The notes under the pieces: generated by a model
Told to the model about the DNA's origin: nothing
The model's database searches: none
What the model saw: only the letters and a program-made list of their open reading frames with translations
Made by a program: the position numbers and the translations under genes
In this document: positions 9,718-18,547 of the stretch, in pieces
How positions within the stretch are numbered: position 1 is the stretch's first letter
How the letters are laid out: every line of letters begins with the position of its first letter
Assembly (NCBI GenBank): GCA_029861425.1
Contig: JAOTZH010000005.1
Span: 1-45,433 of the forward strand
Direction: 5' to 3'
From: Gemmatimonadota bacterium
GTDB taxonomy: Bacteria > Gemmatimonadota > Gemmatimonadetes > Palauibacterales > Palauibacteraceae
Length of the DNA stretch: 45,433 nt

Positions 9718-11951
9718 TCCGGCGTATCGGGACCATCGTCCGCCGGGAGCTGACCGGCTACTTCGATCACGCGACCGCCTACATCCTGTTGGTTGTCTTC
9801 CTCGGCGTGAACTTCTTCTTCTTCTTCCAGAGCGCCTACGAGATCGGCGAGGCATCGCTTCGCCCGATGCTCGGGTTGCTGCCGTGGCTCCTCCTGTTCT
9901 TCGTCCCCGCGGTATGCATGAGATCCCTGGCGGAGGAGCGACACGCCGGCACGCTCGAGTTGGTGCTGGCGCAGCCCATTTCCGTCGGCGAATTCCTCGT
10001 CGGAAAATATCTGGGCGTCTACGCCTTTCTGATGATCGCGCTGCTCGCCACGGTAGGCGTCCCGCTCGGCCTGTCGAGAGGCGCGGACCTTCAGGCCGGG
10101 GTCATCTTTGCCCAGTACGTCGGAGCGTCGTTTCTCATCGCCGCGATGGTCGCGATCGGTCTCTGGGCGTCGTCGATGACCAAGAACCAGGTGACGGCCT
10201 TCATTCTCGGCGTGACGGTCTCGTTCACGCTCTACGTCGTCGGGCTCGAGGTGGTCGTCCTCAGCCTTCCGGCGTCACTCTCCGTGCTTGCTGGCAGACT
10301 GGGGATTCTCGGGCACTTCCAGAACGTCGCGCGTGGCGTGATCGACCTGAGGGACGTGCTGTACTTCGCCTCGGTCACCGCCGCGTTCCTGTCGCTCACG
10401 TACTTCTCGCTGATGCGCGAACGGTTGAGCAAGGAGAGGGCGTCGTACAACCGACTCCGCCTCGGCGTCGCCGGGATGCTCGCGTTCTCGATCGTCGCGG
10501 CGCTGGCCGGTGGCCAGATCCGAGGCCGGATCGATCTGACGCCCGGCAAGCTCTACACCCTCTCCCAGCCGACCCGGGACCTGGTCGCCGGACTCGACGA
10601 CCTCGTGACGATCAAGTTCTTCCGTTCTGACGAGTTGCCGCCCGAGATCGCGCCGATCCGTCGGGACATCGATGACCTGCTGCGGGATTTCGACTCGGCG
10701 GGCGGCACGAACCTCAATCTGGTCCAACTCGATCCGGACGGTGATCCCGACGCCCTCGCCGAAGCGCAGACGCTCGGAGTGCCCGCGGCCGAATTCAACG
10801 TGATCGGGGATCAGGAGCGGTCGACCCGGCAGGGCTACCTCGGCGTCGCCATACAGTATGCGGGCCAGACGGACGTGATCCCGCTCGTGCGCCGGACGCA
10901 GGACCTCGAATACCGGCTCGCGTCGATGATCCGGACGATGACGGAACAGGACCGCCCCGTCGTCGCCATCCTGGAGGGTCACGGCGAGTTCAGCGGCACG
11001 AACAACATGACCATCGGCGTCGGTCGGCTGGCGGAGGAGTACAGTGTCCAGCGGCTCACGCTGGACACCACGCTGACCGCGGTTCCCGACTCGATCGACG
11101 TCATCGTGGTCGCTGGACCGGCCACGCCGTTCAGCTCCGAAGAGGGGCGGCTCGTGGGCCAGTTCCTCGACCGGGGCGGCAGCGTGTTGCTGATGCTCGG
11201 GGGGACTCGAGTGGACCCGCGCTCGCGCATGGCGGCGCCGGCATTTTACCCAGTCCTCGATTCGCTGCTGACGAGCCGGGGGCTCGGTGTGCTCCCGGCC
11301 GTCGCATATGACGTGAGCTCGAACGATCCGATCCCGATGCAGACGGCCGGCGGCTACGTGATCCAGCAGTACCCGCTCTTCCCCATGGCCTGGCCGGCGT
11401 CGGACCACCCGATCCTCGAGGGGGACAACACGGTCAGCATGAGGTGGGTGAGCCCGCTCTTCATGGAAAACGCGGACTCGACCCGAGTCACGCCGCTCCT
11501 CGTCACGACGGAGTATGGCGGGAGGTTCCAGGCTCCGGCCTCCGTGGAACCGGATCTCGACTGGAACGCGATCATCGACCCCGACGTGCTCGAGCCCCAG
11601 GTCCTCGCGGCCGCCTATCAGGACGACGTCGGGGGCAGGCTGGTGGTCGTCGGTACCCAGGCCATCGTCGAGGATGGTGTGATCCAGTCGACTGCCAACG
11701 GTCTCGCGGGTCTCATCTTCTTCCAGAACGCGGTGGACTGGCTGGCCCAGGATGAGGCTCTCATCTCGATTCGGTCGAAGGACCGGGCGCCTCCACAGCT
11801 GCTGTTCCAGAGCGCGTTCATGCGTGACGCGGCAAAGTGGGGGAATCTCGCGGGCGTTCCGCTTCTCTTCGTTCTGCTCGGCATTGTCCGGCTGGCGCGC
11901 CGCCGCGGGCAACAGCGACGTGCATACGAGCCGGGAGGAGCCATCCTGTGA
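9714..11951 (+). CDS. ABC-2 permease fused to GldG-like domain (GldF-GldG fusion)
   Basis: A 745-aa protein joining two modules that are separate in gliding bacteria. Residues 1 to about 240 are an ABC-2 permease (GldF-like) with six hydrophobic helices. After a further helix near residue 245 comes a large extracytoplasmic GldG/ABC_transp_aux domain, beginning around IDLTPGKLYTLSQPT. It ends with one more helix (GVPLLFVLLGIVRL) and a basic tail. The permease start overlaps the ATPase stop by four bases, and its own stop overlaps the DUF4340 start by four bases, so the three products are probably made together. By family it is the membrane part of an ABC exporter or a machine acting on the periplasm. 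Confidence 0.9.
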   Translation: MIRRIGTIVRRELTGYFDHATAYILLVVFLGVNFFFFFQSAYEIGEASLRPMLGLLPWLLLFFVPAVCMRSLAEERHAGTLELVLAQPISVGEFLVGKYLGVYAFLMIALLATVGVPLGLSRGADLQAGVIFAQYVGASFLIAAMVAIGLWASSMTKNQVTAFILGVTVSFTLYVVGLEVVVLSLPASLSVLAGRLGILGHFQNVARGVIDLRDVLYFASVTAAFLSLTYFSLMRERLSKERASYNRLRLGVAGMLAFSIVAALAGGQIRGRIDLTPGKLYTLSQPTRDLVAGLDDLVTIKFFRSDELPPEIAPIRRDIDDLLRDFDSAGGTNLNLVQLDPDGDPDALAEAQTLGVPAAEFNVIGDQERSTRQGYLGVAIQYAGQTDVIPLVRRTQDLEYRLASMIRTMTEQDRPVVAILEGHGEFSGTNNMTIGVGRLAEEYSVQRLTLDTTLTAVPDSIDVIVVAGPATPFSSEEGRLVGQFLDRGGSVLLMLGGTRVDPRSRMAAPAFYPVLDSLLTSRGLGVLPAVAYDVSSNDPIPMQTAGGYVIQQYPLFPMAWPASDHPILEGDNTVSMRWVSPLFMENADSTRVTPLLVTTEYGGRFQAPASVEPDLDWNAIIDPDVLEPQVLAAAYQDDVGGRLVVVGTQAIVEDGVIQSTANGLAGLIFFQNAVDWLAQDEALISIRSKDRAPPQLLFQSAFMRDAAKWGNLAGVPLLFVLLGIVRLARRRGQQRRAYEPGGAIL

Positions 11952-12883
11952 AGCGGCGCCAGCTCGTGTTGATCGGCGTTCTCCTGGCGGGCGCCGTTCT
12001 TCTCTACCTGCCACGCCTTCTGAGCGATTCCGAAGGACGCGGCTCGCTGTCCATTCCCGACGGGTTTTCGTTCCAGGTCTCCGAGCCCGTTACGCGGGTC
12101 GATGTGGTCGAGCTCGCGAACGGTCGGACGTTCCGGCTCGAGCGCGCCGCTCCTGAGTGGACGGTCGACGGGCACCGCGCGGACATGCCGAAGATCGAGA
12201 CGATGCTCACGGCGATCGGGGATCTGAGCTCGGACGCTATCGTCGCTCGGAATCCGACGAATCACGAAGCCCTCGGTGTCGGCGACTCGAACGGCCGCAG
12301 GATCGACGTCTACACGGAAGGCGGCGGCCCCTACTCGTTCCATCTCGGCGACCGCGACCTGGGCGCCGGCGGGTATTTCGTTCGGGTCCCGGACTCGGCC
12401 GAGGTCTTTCGTCTGGATGGCCCCGTGGGTGGCTTCCTCAGTCGCGACCGGGATGGCTGGCGTCAGCGCGTGATCGCTCGGGTGAACGTCGATGCGGTAC
12501 GGGACATCATGATCCGTCGGAGTGCTGGGGAGATCGTGATCCGACGCGAAGACGACGGGTGGAGCATCGACGGTCGGGCGGCCGATTCGTCCACCGTGCA
12601 GGGAATCCTGGCGCTTCTCCCGGCGGTATCCGCTTCGGACTTCCCCACCGATGAAGAAGCCGCCGCCGTCGACTTCTCCACGCCGGACGCGGAGCTCGAT
12701 GTGTTCGCGGAAGGCGGGACGGACGTGACGGACCGGGAGCTGGTCCTGGGTCTCCGATTCGTTCAGGACACGGCGGCGGGCGACTGGCTCGTCCGCACCG
12801 TCGACGGCTCGGAGGTCTACCGTCTCGCCCCGTTCACGGCGAGACGCCTCATCCCCGAGCGGACGGAGCTCCTGCCGGAGTAG
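11948..12883 (+). CDS. DUF4340 domain protein of the Gld-type ABC operon
   Basis: A 311-aa protein with an N-terminal membrane anchor (residues 4-22) and the remainder outside the cytoplasm. The body contains two similar beta-rich segments with the pattern 'W-x-(V/I)-D-G-x-x-A-D' (TVDGHRAD, SIDGRAAD), characteristic of DUF4340. GTG 11948 overlaps the stop of the GldFG gene (GTGA), so it belongs to the same operon. DUF4340 proteins are regularly found third in such operons; their biochemical role is not established. Its stop lies 15 bp from that of the convergent fumC with no obvious terminator between them. Confidence 0.88.
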   Translation: MKRRQLVLIGVLLAGAVLLYLPRLLSDSEGRGSLSIPDGFSFQVSEPVTRVDVVELANGRTFRLERAAPEWTVDGHRADMPKIETMLTAIGDLSSDAIVARNPTNHEALGVGDSNGRRIDVYTEGGGPYSFHLGDRDLGAGGYFVRVPDSAEVFRLDGPVGGFLSRDRDGWRQRVIARVNVDAVRDIMIRRSAGEIVIRREDDGWSIDGRAADSSTVQGILALLPAVSASDFPTDEEAAAVDFSTPDAELDVFAEGGTDVTDRELVLGLRFVQDTAAGDWLVRTVDGSEVYRLAPFTARRLIPERTELLPE

Positions 12884-12898
12884 GTCCCGGAACGGAGG

Positions 12899-14323
12899 TC
12901 AAACCAGCCCTGGCTCCGTCATCGCACGAAAATCGAGGATCTTGTCGAGCTCGTCAGCCTCCACGAGGCCTTCCTCGAGGATGAGCTCGCGCAGGGTCCG
13001 ATCCTCCTTGAGCGACCGTTTCGCGATTTCGGCAGACTTGTCGTATCCGATCACCGGCACCAGAGCCGTCGCGAGAGCCGCCGTCGACTCCACGTTGCGT
13101 CGACAACGCTCTTCGTTCGCGGTGATCCCGTCGACACATCGCTCGGCGAATTCCACCGACGCAGTCGCGAGAATCTGAATGCTCTCGAGGACGTTATGCG
13201 CCATCACCGGGATCATCACGTTGAGCTCGAAGACTCCTGACTGGCCGCCGACTACGATGGCGGCGTCGTTTCCGATCACCTGCGCACATACCTGAAGGAC
13301 CGACTCGGCCATCACCGGATTCACCTTCCCCGGCATGATCGAAGACCCGGGCTGCACGGCGGGCAAGTCGAGCTCTCCGAGCCCCGTCCGCGGCCCGGAG
13401 GAAAGCCAGCGGAGGTCGTTGGCTACCTTCGTGAGGCTGACGGCGACTGTCCGTAGCGCTCCACTCGTCTCGACGACCGCATCGCGTGCGGACTGCGCCT
13501 CGAAGTGGTTCGAAGCCTCCCGGAATTCGGTGTCGAGCAGAGACGAAAGACCGTCGGCCATTCGACTTCCGAACTCTTCGTGCGTGTTGATGCCGGTACC
13601 GACCGCGGTGCCGCCGATCGCCAGCTCCGCCAGCGCACCGCGTGCGCCCTCGACCCGCCGGATCCCGTTCGCGACCTGGGCCGCATACCCTGCGAACTCC
13701 TGCCCGAGGCGCACGGGCGTCGCATCCTGCAAGTGCGTGCGACCGGCCTTGGCGATGTGGTCGAACTCGTCGGCCTTCGCGGCGAGCGAATCCCGGAGCT
13801 TCGCGAGGGCCGGCAGCAGCTCGCGGTCGATCGCGACCAGTGTCGAAACGTGCGTCGCGGTCGGAATCACGTCGTTGGACGATTGACCCATATTCACGTG
13901 ATCGTTCGGGTGCACCGGGTCGCGGGACCCGACCTCGCCGCCGAGCCGCTGGATCGCCCGGTTCGCGATCACCTCGTTCGCGTTCATGTTGGTGGAGGTG
14001 CCCGACCCTGTCTGGAAGATGTCGAGGACGAAGTGGTCGTCGAGCTCTCCTTCCATGACCTCGGTGGCGGCCGCACGGATAGCCTCGGCCCGCTCCGCGT
14101 CGAGGAGACCGAGATCCTCGTTGACCGAGGCAGCCGTCCGCTTGATCGCGCCGAGCGCCTCGATGAACCGTCGACCGAATCGAAGCTTCGAGATCGGGAA
14201 ATTCTGCCGGGCCCGCTCCGTCTGCGCGCCGTACAGTCGATCGCCGGGTATGTGCATCTCGCCCATCGAATCGCGCTCGACGCGCACCTCCGGGGCGTGG
14301 TCGATGTCGGTGGCTCCCGTCAC
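12899..14323 (-). CDS. fumC: Class II fumarate hydratase
   Basis: A 474-aa soluble enzyme of the fumarase/aspartase superfamily, catalysing fumarate plus water to malate in the TCA cycle. Visible are the N-terminal substrate region GDRLYGAQTERARQNF, the AGRTHLQDATP segment containing the conserved His, and the flexible signature loop GSSIMPGKVNPV near residues 325-335. GTG 14323 has an AGGAG site about ten bases upstream. The length matches the 460-475 aa norm. Aspartate ammonia-lyase is the main alternative, but the KVNPVMAE context and overall pattern favour fumarase. It is followed upstream on the same strand by the DUF192 gene, 49 bp away. Confidence 0.93.
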   Translation of the reverse strand: MTGATDIDHAPEVRVERDSMGEMHIPGDRLYGAQTERARQNFPISKLRFGRRFIEALGAIKRTAASVNEDLGLLDAERAEAIRAAATEVMEGELDDHFVLDIFQTGSGTSTNMNANEVIANRAIQRLGGEVGSRDPVHPNDHVNMGQSSNDVIPTATHVSTLVAIDRELLPALAKLRDSLAAKADEFDHIAKAGRTHLQDATPVRLGQEFAGYAAQVANGIRRVEGARGALAELAIGGTAVGTGINTHEEFGSRMADGLSSLLDTEFREASNHFEAQSARDAVVETSGALRTVAVSLTKVANDLRWLSSGPRTGLGELDLPAVQPGSSIMPGKVNPVMAESVLQVCAQVIGNDAAIVVGGQSGVFELNVMIPVMAHNVLESIQILATASVEFAERCVDGITANEERCRRNVESTAALATALVPVIGYDKSAEIAKRSLKEDRTLRELILEEGLVEADELDKILDFRAMTEPGLV

Positions 14324-14372
14324 GTGGGTGTCGCTCCTGCTCGGGTTCGGGGTCGTGAAGGCTGGTCGCGGG

Positions 14373-14858
14373 TCAGAACTCGATGAGATCGCCCACGGTC
14401 ACGCTATTGGCAGCGAACCAGCCGACGTTCATCTCGAGGGCGTACATGGCGTCGGCCTTGGACCAGCGGGTCGTCTCGTCACGGGGCTCCATCTGCTGGA
14501 TGTCGACGATTCTGCCCTGTTCGTCGATATACGCGATGTCGAGGGGAATGAGCGTGTTTCGCATCCAGAACCCGAGCGGCCGCGCCGACTCGTAGACGAA
14601 GAGCATTCCCTCGTCTTCCGGCAGGGACTCGCGGAACATCAGCCCCTTCGAGCGTTCCGCCTCATCATCGGCGATCTCGACCTGGATCTCGATGCCGGCG
14701 ACTCGAATCGGGACCTTGTCGCCTTCGAGTCGATAGTCCTGCTGGACCGGCTCGCCCTGAGCGGCGTTGTCCTGTCCGCCCGCGACCCCGCATGCGGCGA
14801 ACGCCACCGCGAAACACAGGACCTGCCCGGACTTCCGGGCCGAACGACCGAATATCAT
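14373..14858 (-). CDS. DUF192 family lipoprotein
   Basis: A 161-aa exported protein. ATG 14858 has a strong AAGGAG site. The N-terminus is a signal sequence ending in FAACG, so Cys23 is probably lipidated. Residues 50-160 are a complete DUF192 domain, with the typical EAERSKGLMFRESLPEDEGM and the FWMRNTLIPLDIAYID core. The DUF192 fold is a small beta-barrel of undetermined biochemical role; it is often secreted. It is upstream of fumC on the same strand and may share a transcript with it, but there is no functional link I can name. Confidence 0.88.
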   Translation of the reverse strand: MIFGRSARKSGQVLCFAVAFAACGVAGGQDNAAQGEPVQQDYRLEGDKVPIRVAGIEIQVEIADDEAERSKGLMFRESLPEDEGMLFVYESARPLGFWMRNTLIPLDIAYIDEQGRIVDIQQMEPRDETTRWSKADAMYALEMNVGWFAANSVTVGDLIEF

Positions 14859-14901
14859 CCCTGCAACTCCTTCTGAACCGTCAAACCGGGCCTTTCCGAC
14901 T

Positions 14902-14916
14902 GATTGGACCCCAATC
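14902..14916. repeat. 15-bp palindrome between divergent genes
   Basis: GATTGG (14902-14907) and CCAATC (14911-14916) are perfect inverted arms around the triplet ACC. It lies 44 bp upstream of the DUF192 start, in the 156-bp divergent gap shared with the unknown gene at 15015. A dyad of this size in a divergent promoter region could be a regulator site, but there is only one copy here and no identified regulator. Confidence 0.3.
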
Positions 14917-15014
14917 TAGCCCTTCATGTTTCGCCGGGGAACGAACGGCACGCGAGGTGCACATGGCGGTATTATCCAATTGCCCGGTGGTTTGTGGGCA
15001 GAAGGGAGGCGGGG

Positions 15015-15749
15015 ATGATACTGCCGGACGTCAGAGCCTCGTTCGGAAGGGATGAAGGCGCGTTGCTGGTCCACCTGCTGGAAGAACGCGGGGAGGACGG
15101 CGACGCGATGCGTGATGCTCTCGCGGAACGCGGGATCGACCCTCTCCTCGACCATCCGGTCCTCGCCCGGGCCGTGCTGGAAGGCCGCGCGATCTCGCCG
15201 CTCCCGCTCGAGATCGTCTCTTACGTGCTGCTGCGGCGCTGTCTGCTGGAAGCCGGCGTGGACGACCGGGTCCTGGCCGACTACCTCACCTCGCTGTTCC
15301 TGCAGTTCGGGGAGAGCGGCCGCGCGAATCGGATCGCCCCGCACGACGAACAGGAATACGGGTACCTCGTGGACCTCCTCGAGGAGATCTCGGGTGCGAA
15401 GGGACAACGATCTCTTCTTCTCCGCGCACACCTCGGTAACCTTTCGCTCTGGCTCTCGGGTCTGTTCCCGGACTGGATCGACAACAGGGTGAATCGGCGC
15501 GGGGGACCGGGGCTCGACTACTACGAGGAGATGGGGCAGACGGGGTTCGCCCTCGCCGCCGACGAGCCTCTGGCCCGCGAGACGGAGCTCGACTCGGTCT
15601 TCCGTGCGGCGTCAAACGCGTTCGTCCCCATGCGCCGAGCCTTGAACGGGTTCTCGGATCGCTTTCTCACACCGCGACCGACCTCTCCGGTCGACCGCCT
15701 GCTCCGTGAAGTTCGCGACCGGTTCGAAGCCGGTTGGTTGCAGGCATGA
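15015..15749 (+). CDS. Conserved-looking hypothetical protein
   Basis: A 244-aa soluble, mostly helical protein I do not recognise. ATG 15015 is chosen because a GGGAGG sequence lies eight bases upstream; the frame is open further 5' but without a ribosome site. There is no signal peptide or membrane helix. The middle is Leu/Arg/Glu-rich (LEIVSYVLLRRCLLEAG), suggesting helical bundles. A motif-like stretch GRANRIAPHDEQEYGYL precedes a hydrophobic helix with LWLSGLFPDW, then a tail from LDYYEEMGQTGF to the C-terminus. Codon use and GC resemble its neighbours. It lies 101 bp upstream of the Fur-family gene on the same strand. Confidence 0.72.
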   Translation: MILPDVRASFGRDEGALLVHLLEERGEDGDAMRDALAERGIDPLLDHPVLARAVLEGRAISPLPLEIVSYVLLRRCLLEAGVDDRVLADYLTSLFLQFGESGRANRIAPHDEQEYGYLVDLLEEISGAKGQRSLLLRAHLGNLSLWLSGLFPDWIDNRVNRRGGPGLDYYEEMGQTGFALAADEPLARETELDSVFRAASNAFVPMRRALNGFSDRFLTPRPTSPVDRLLREVRDRFEAGWLQA

Positions 15750-15850
15750 CGACCGGCGATATGTTCTCAACCGATTGATAACGGATCTCCGAGTCCACGA
15801 GATGCGAGCGGCCTCGAGGATCACGCCGAAGCTGCGAGTCAAAGAGTCGA

Positions 15851-16348
15851 ATGAGCGAAGTCGTCACCCCCCGTCCACCTCTCGGGTGTGCCGCGGTGAT
15901 GTTGGGATTGTTCCGCGCCGCCCTGCAGGAGCGACATCTGCCCGTTACACACCAGCGGGAGGCTGTTGCGCAGGTCCTGTTTGAATCCGGCGGACACCTC
16001 TCGGCGGATGATGTGGCCGAACGACTGCGGGGCGGGAACGGCCACGTGGGCAAAGCCACCATTTATCGGACCCTGGGCCTTCTGGTCGAGGTGGGCCTCG
16101 CCGCGGAACACGACTTCGACGAAGGGTTCAAGCGGTACGAAACACGCATCGGACCAGCACACAACGATCACCTCGTCTGTACCTCGTGTGGCGAGGTGGT
16201 CGAATTCCACCGCGATGAACTCGATTCACTCCAGGAGCAGGTTGCGCGCGATCGTGGATTCCACGTGTTGACGCGGCAACTCAAGCTCTACGGGCTGTGC
16301 GCGCTATGCGACTCCGAGAGCGGCGACGCTCTCCGACCGGCGATCTGA
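15851..16348 (+). CDS. Fur family metalloregulator
   Basis: A 165-aa transcription regulator. Residues 18-85 form the winged helix, with VTHQREAVAQVLF and the recognition-helix region KATIYRTLGLL. The metal and dimerisation part has His104/His107 in the HNDHLVC motif and two zinc CxxC pairs at Cys110/Cys113 and Cys150/Cys153. By family it represses iron, zinc or peroxide-response genes with a bound metal; the subtype (Fur, Zur or PerR) cannot be fixed by eye. The start is uncertain: ATG 15851 has no clear ribosome site and ATG 15899 begins right at the domain. The next gene (pyrE) starts 20 bp downstream. Confidence 0.9.
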   Translation: MSEVVTPRPPLGCAAVMLGLFRAALQERHLPVTHQREAVAQVLFESGGHLSADDVAERLRGGNGHVGKATIYRTLGLLVEVGLAAEHDFDEGFKRYETRIGPAHNDHLVCTSCGEVVEFHRDELDSLQEQVARDRGFHVLTRQLKLYGLCALCDSESGDALRPAI

Positions 16349-16368
16349 TATGTACTCATCTTCGAAGA

Positions 16369-16962
16369 GTGGAGGACGTCCTGACTCCTCAGGCACAGTT
16401 GGGCCGCCTGTTGGCGGAGCGATCGATGAGGTTGGGGGATTTTGAGCTAGCTTCCGGAAGACGCAGCGATTACTACATCGACTGCAGAACGACCACCATG
16501 CATGCACAGGGCCAGGTCCTGATCGGGCGCGTGGGTCTGGAGGCGATTCAAACCGCGGGTCTGAGACCCGACGCGGTCGGCGGACTGACCATGGGGGCGG
16601 ACCCCATCGCGTACGCCATTGCGGCCGAGAGCTGGCGGGAATCCATGCCCATCCACGCGTTCTCCGTTCGCAAACGCGCCAAGCGACACGGCCGTGGACA
16701 GCTGATTGAAGGCTGCTTCGAACCGGGGGCTCGGGTCGTCATTGTCGAGGACGTGATCACGACTGGCGGCTCGGCGCTCAAGGCGTGCGAGGCAGTCAAC
16801 CAGGCGCGGGGCGAGGTCATCGGCGTCCTCGGTCTCGTCGATCGCGAGGAAGGCGGCTGCGGGACCATCGAGGGGGCCGGCCTGCCGACGATCGTCCTCT
16901 ACACGGCGACTGAGCTGAAGGCGATTCTCAAGCCCGAGCTCGAAGGGGCGGATGCTCCGTAA
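16369..16962 (+). CDS. pyrE: Orotate phosphoribosyltransferase
   Basis: A roughly 197-aa enzyme making orotidine 5'-phosphate from orotate and PRPP, in pyrimidine synthesis. It has the LASGRRSDYYIDCR entry motif, a Lys/Arg-rich flexible loop (RKRAKRHGRGQL) and the 13-residue PRPP site VVIVEDVITTGGS. The start is a best guess. GTG 16369 gives the usual N-terminal length, but a GGAGG at 16371-16375 lies just inside the gene and would better serve a start a few codons later, where only CTG 16381 is near. Its last 11 bp overlap the start of the proline dehydrogenase gene. Confidence 0.88.
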   Translation: MEDVLTPQAQLGRLLAERSMRLGDFELASGRRSDYYIDCRTTTMHAQGQVLIGRVGLEAIQTAGLRPDAVGGLTMGADPIAYAIAAESWRESMPIHAFSVRKRAKRHGRGQLIEGCFEPGARVVIVEDVITTGGSALKACEAVNQARGEVIGVLGLVDREEGGCGTIEGAGLPTIVLYTATELKAILKPELEGADAP

Positions 16963-17890
16963 GTCACTTCTCTTTCTCAGCGAACGGGAAGGTCTGAAAG
17001 ACAGGCTCCTCTCGGTGCCTGCGGCCCGCCGCACGGCAGAGCGATTCGTGGCCGGCGAGGATCTGTCGGCCGCGATCGAGGTGGCGCGAAGGCTCGAAGC
17101 GGACGGGTTTCGCGTCACCCTCGACTATCTGGGCGAGAGTGTGCATGACGAATCCGAGGCTCGTCGCGTCGCCGAGTCCTACGAACGGTGCTTCGCGCCG
17201 ATCGCGGACGCCGGCAGCGGCGCGACGATCAGTCTGAAGCTCACCCAGCTCGGGCTCGACACCTCCTTCGATCTGTGCGTGGACAACCTCAGCGGCATCC
17301 TCGCGGCGGCCGCCGACAGGGCTTCCTTCGTGCGGATCGATATGGAGGGCTCGTCTCACACGCAGCTGACGCTCGACGCTTTCAAGGCGGTGAGCGCCGC
17401 GCAATCGAACACCGGCGTCGTGATTCAGTCGTACCTGCATCGCAGCGAGGCGGACGTCGAGGAGATGATCGGGCGGGGCGCACACGTTCGACTCTGCAAG
17501 GGAGCGTATCAGGAACCGTCATCGATCGCGTACCATCGCAGGCCCGACATCGACGCCAACTTCGTGCATCTGGCGCGTCATCTGCTCGATGCGGGCCGGG
17601 AGCGGCCGTCCGTGGGTGGAGTTCCGGCGGTGGCGATCGCGACGCACGACGATGAGATGATCGAGGCGGCCCGGAGTTTCGTCGAGTCGCGGGCGGTGCC
17701 GATCGACTCGTTCGAGTTCCAGATGCTGTACGGCGTGCGCAGGGACGTTCAGAAACAGTTGCTGGATGAGGGGTATCACGTCAGGATCTACGTCCCGTAT
17801 GGGACCGAGTGGTATCCGTACTTCATGAGAAGGATGGCGGAGCGTCCCGCGAACCTCCTCTTTGTTACCCGTGCGGTGCTGGGGCGCTGA
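16952..17890 (+). CDS. Monofunctional proline dehydrogenase
   Basis: A 312-aa FAD enzyme oxidising proline to pyrroline-5-carboxylate and passing electrons to the membrane quinone pool. The TIM-barrel fold shows LCKGAYQEPSSIAY, IATHDDEMIE, FQMLYGVRRDVQ and the substrate/flavin signature YVPYGTEWYPYFMRRMAERPAN near the C-terminus. The size matches the Deinococcus-Thermus/Gram-positive PRODH type, not the long PutA fusion. ATG 16952 lies inside the end of pyrE, so translation is probably coupled. No P5C dehydrogenase is in the window, so the second step of proline catabolism must be encoded elsewhere. Confidence 0.92.
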   Translation: MLRKSLLFLSEREGLKDRLLSVPAARRTAERFVAGEDLSAAIEVARRLEADGFRVTLDYLGESVHDESEARRVAESYERCFAPIADAGSGATISLKLTQLGLDTSFDLCVDNLSGILAAAADRASFVRIDMEGSSHTQLTLDAFKAVSAAQSNTGVVIQSYLHRSEADVEEMIGRGAHVRLCKGAYQEPSSIAYHRRPDIDANFVHLARHLLDAGRERPSVGGVPAVAIATHDDEMIEAARSFVESRAVPIDSFEFQMLYGVRRDVQKQLLDEGYHVRIYVPYGTEWYPYFMRRMAERPANLLFVTRAVLGR

Positions 17891-17941
17891 AGCGCACCGA
17901 AGGACGTGTCGGCCGACCGACGCATTGAACAGGAAGACCAA

Positions 17942-18538
17942 ATGTCAGACGGCGTGAGCATCACGTTTTCGGAGACTGCCGGCGAGCGAATCCGAACCTA
18001 TATCGAAGAAGACGACACCACCGATCTCGCGGTCCGCGTGAGCGTTCAGAATGCGAGCCCGGTGGCTCCGGCGTACGAGATGGCTCTCATCGAGCCCGAC
18101 GAACGCGAGGACTCGGACGTCGCCCTCGACGGAGGCGGGTTCGACGTGGTCGTCGACCCGGAGAGCGCGCGAATCCTCGATGGCACGAGCATCGATTGGG
18201 TCGAGTCGATGCACGGCTCGGGGTTCAAGTTCGAGAACCCGAACATCAAGCCGCTGGGAGCGGAGCCGCTCGAAGGCCCGCTGGCCGAGCGTATTCAGCG
18301 AGTGATCGATGAGCGGGTGAACCCCGGAGTGGCGATGCACGGCGGGCAGATTCGGCTCGTGGATATCCGCGAGAACATCGTGTACGTGCAGATGGGCGGT
18401 GGGTGCCAGGGGTGCGGAATGGCCGGCGTCACGCTGACCCAGGGCATCAAGGAGATGATCAAGGAAGCGGCTCCGGAGGTCGTTGACGTTCAGGACGTCA
18501 CCGACCACGCGGCCGGGTCGAATCCTTACTACGAGTAG
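17942..18538 (+). CDS. nfuA: NfuA-type Fe-S cluster carrier (A-type domain plus NifU C-terminal domain)
   Basis: A 198-aa protein that would carry 4Fe-4S clusters to apo-enzymes. ATG 17942 has an AGGAAG site. Residues 5-100 are a HesB/IscA-like domain that has lost the usual Cys ligands, as in E. coli NfuA. Residues 112-190 are a NifU C-terminal domain with the cluster motif GGGCQGCGMAG, Cys155 and Cys158. It follows proline dehydrogenase by 51 bp on the same strand and its stop lies 9 bp from that of the convergent holin-like gene. The architecture and length are standard for NfuA. Confidence 0.92.
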   Translation: MSDGVSITFSETAGERIRTYIEEDDTTDLAVRVSVQNASPVAPAYEMALIEPDEREDSDVALDGGGFDVVVDPESARILDGTSIDWVESMHGSGFKFENPNIKPLGAEPLEGPLAERIQRVIDERVNPGVAMHGGQIRLVDIRENIVYVQMGGGCQGCGMAGVTLTQGIKEMIKEAAPEVVDVQDVTDHAAGSNPYYE

Positions 18539-18547
18539 GCCCGCCGG

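Noticed and set aside
8695-12883. Gliding motility, suggested by the GldA/GldFG genes
   Set aside because: No other gld or spr genes are in view, and the same ABC set occurs widely in non-gliding bacteria.
15750-15850. A Fur-box autoregulatory site upstream of the Fur-family gene
   Set aside because: The gap has TTGATAACG-like AT-rich bases but no recognisable 19-bp or 7-1-7 inverted repeat, so I could not support an operator.
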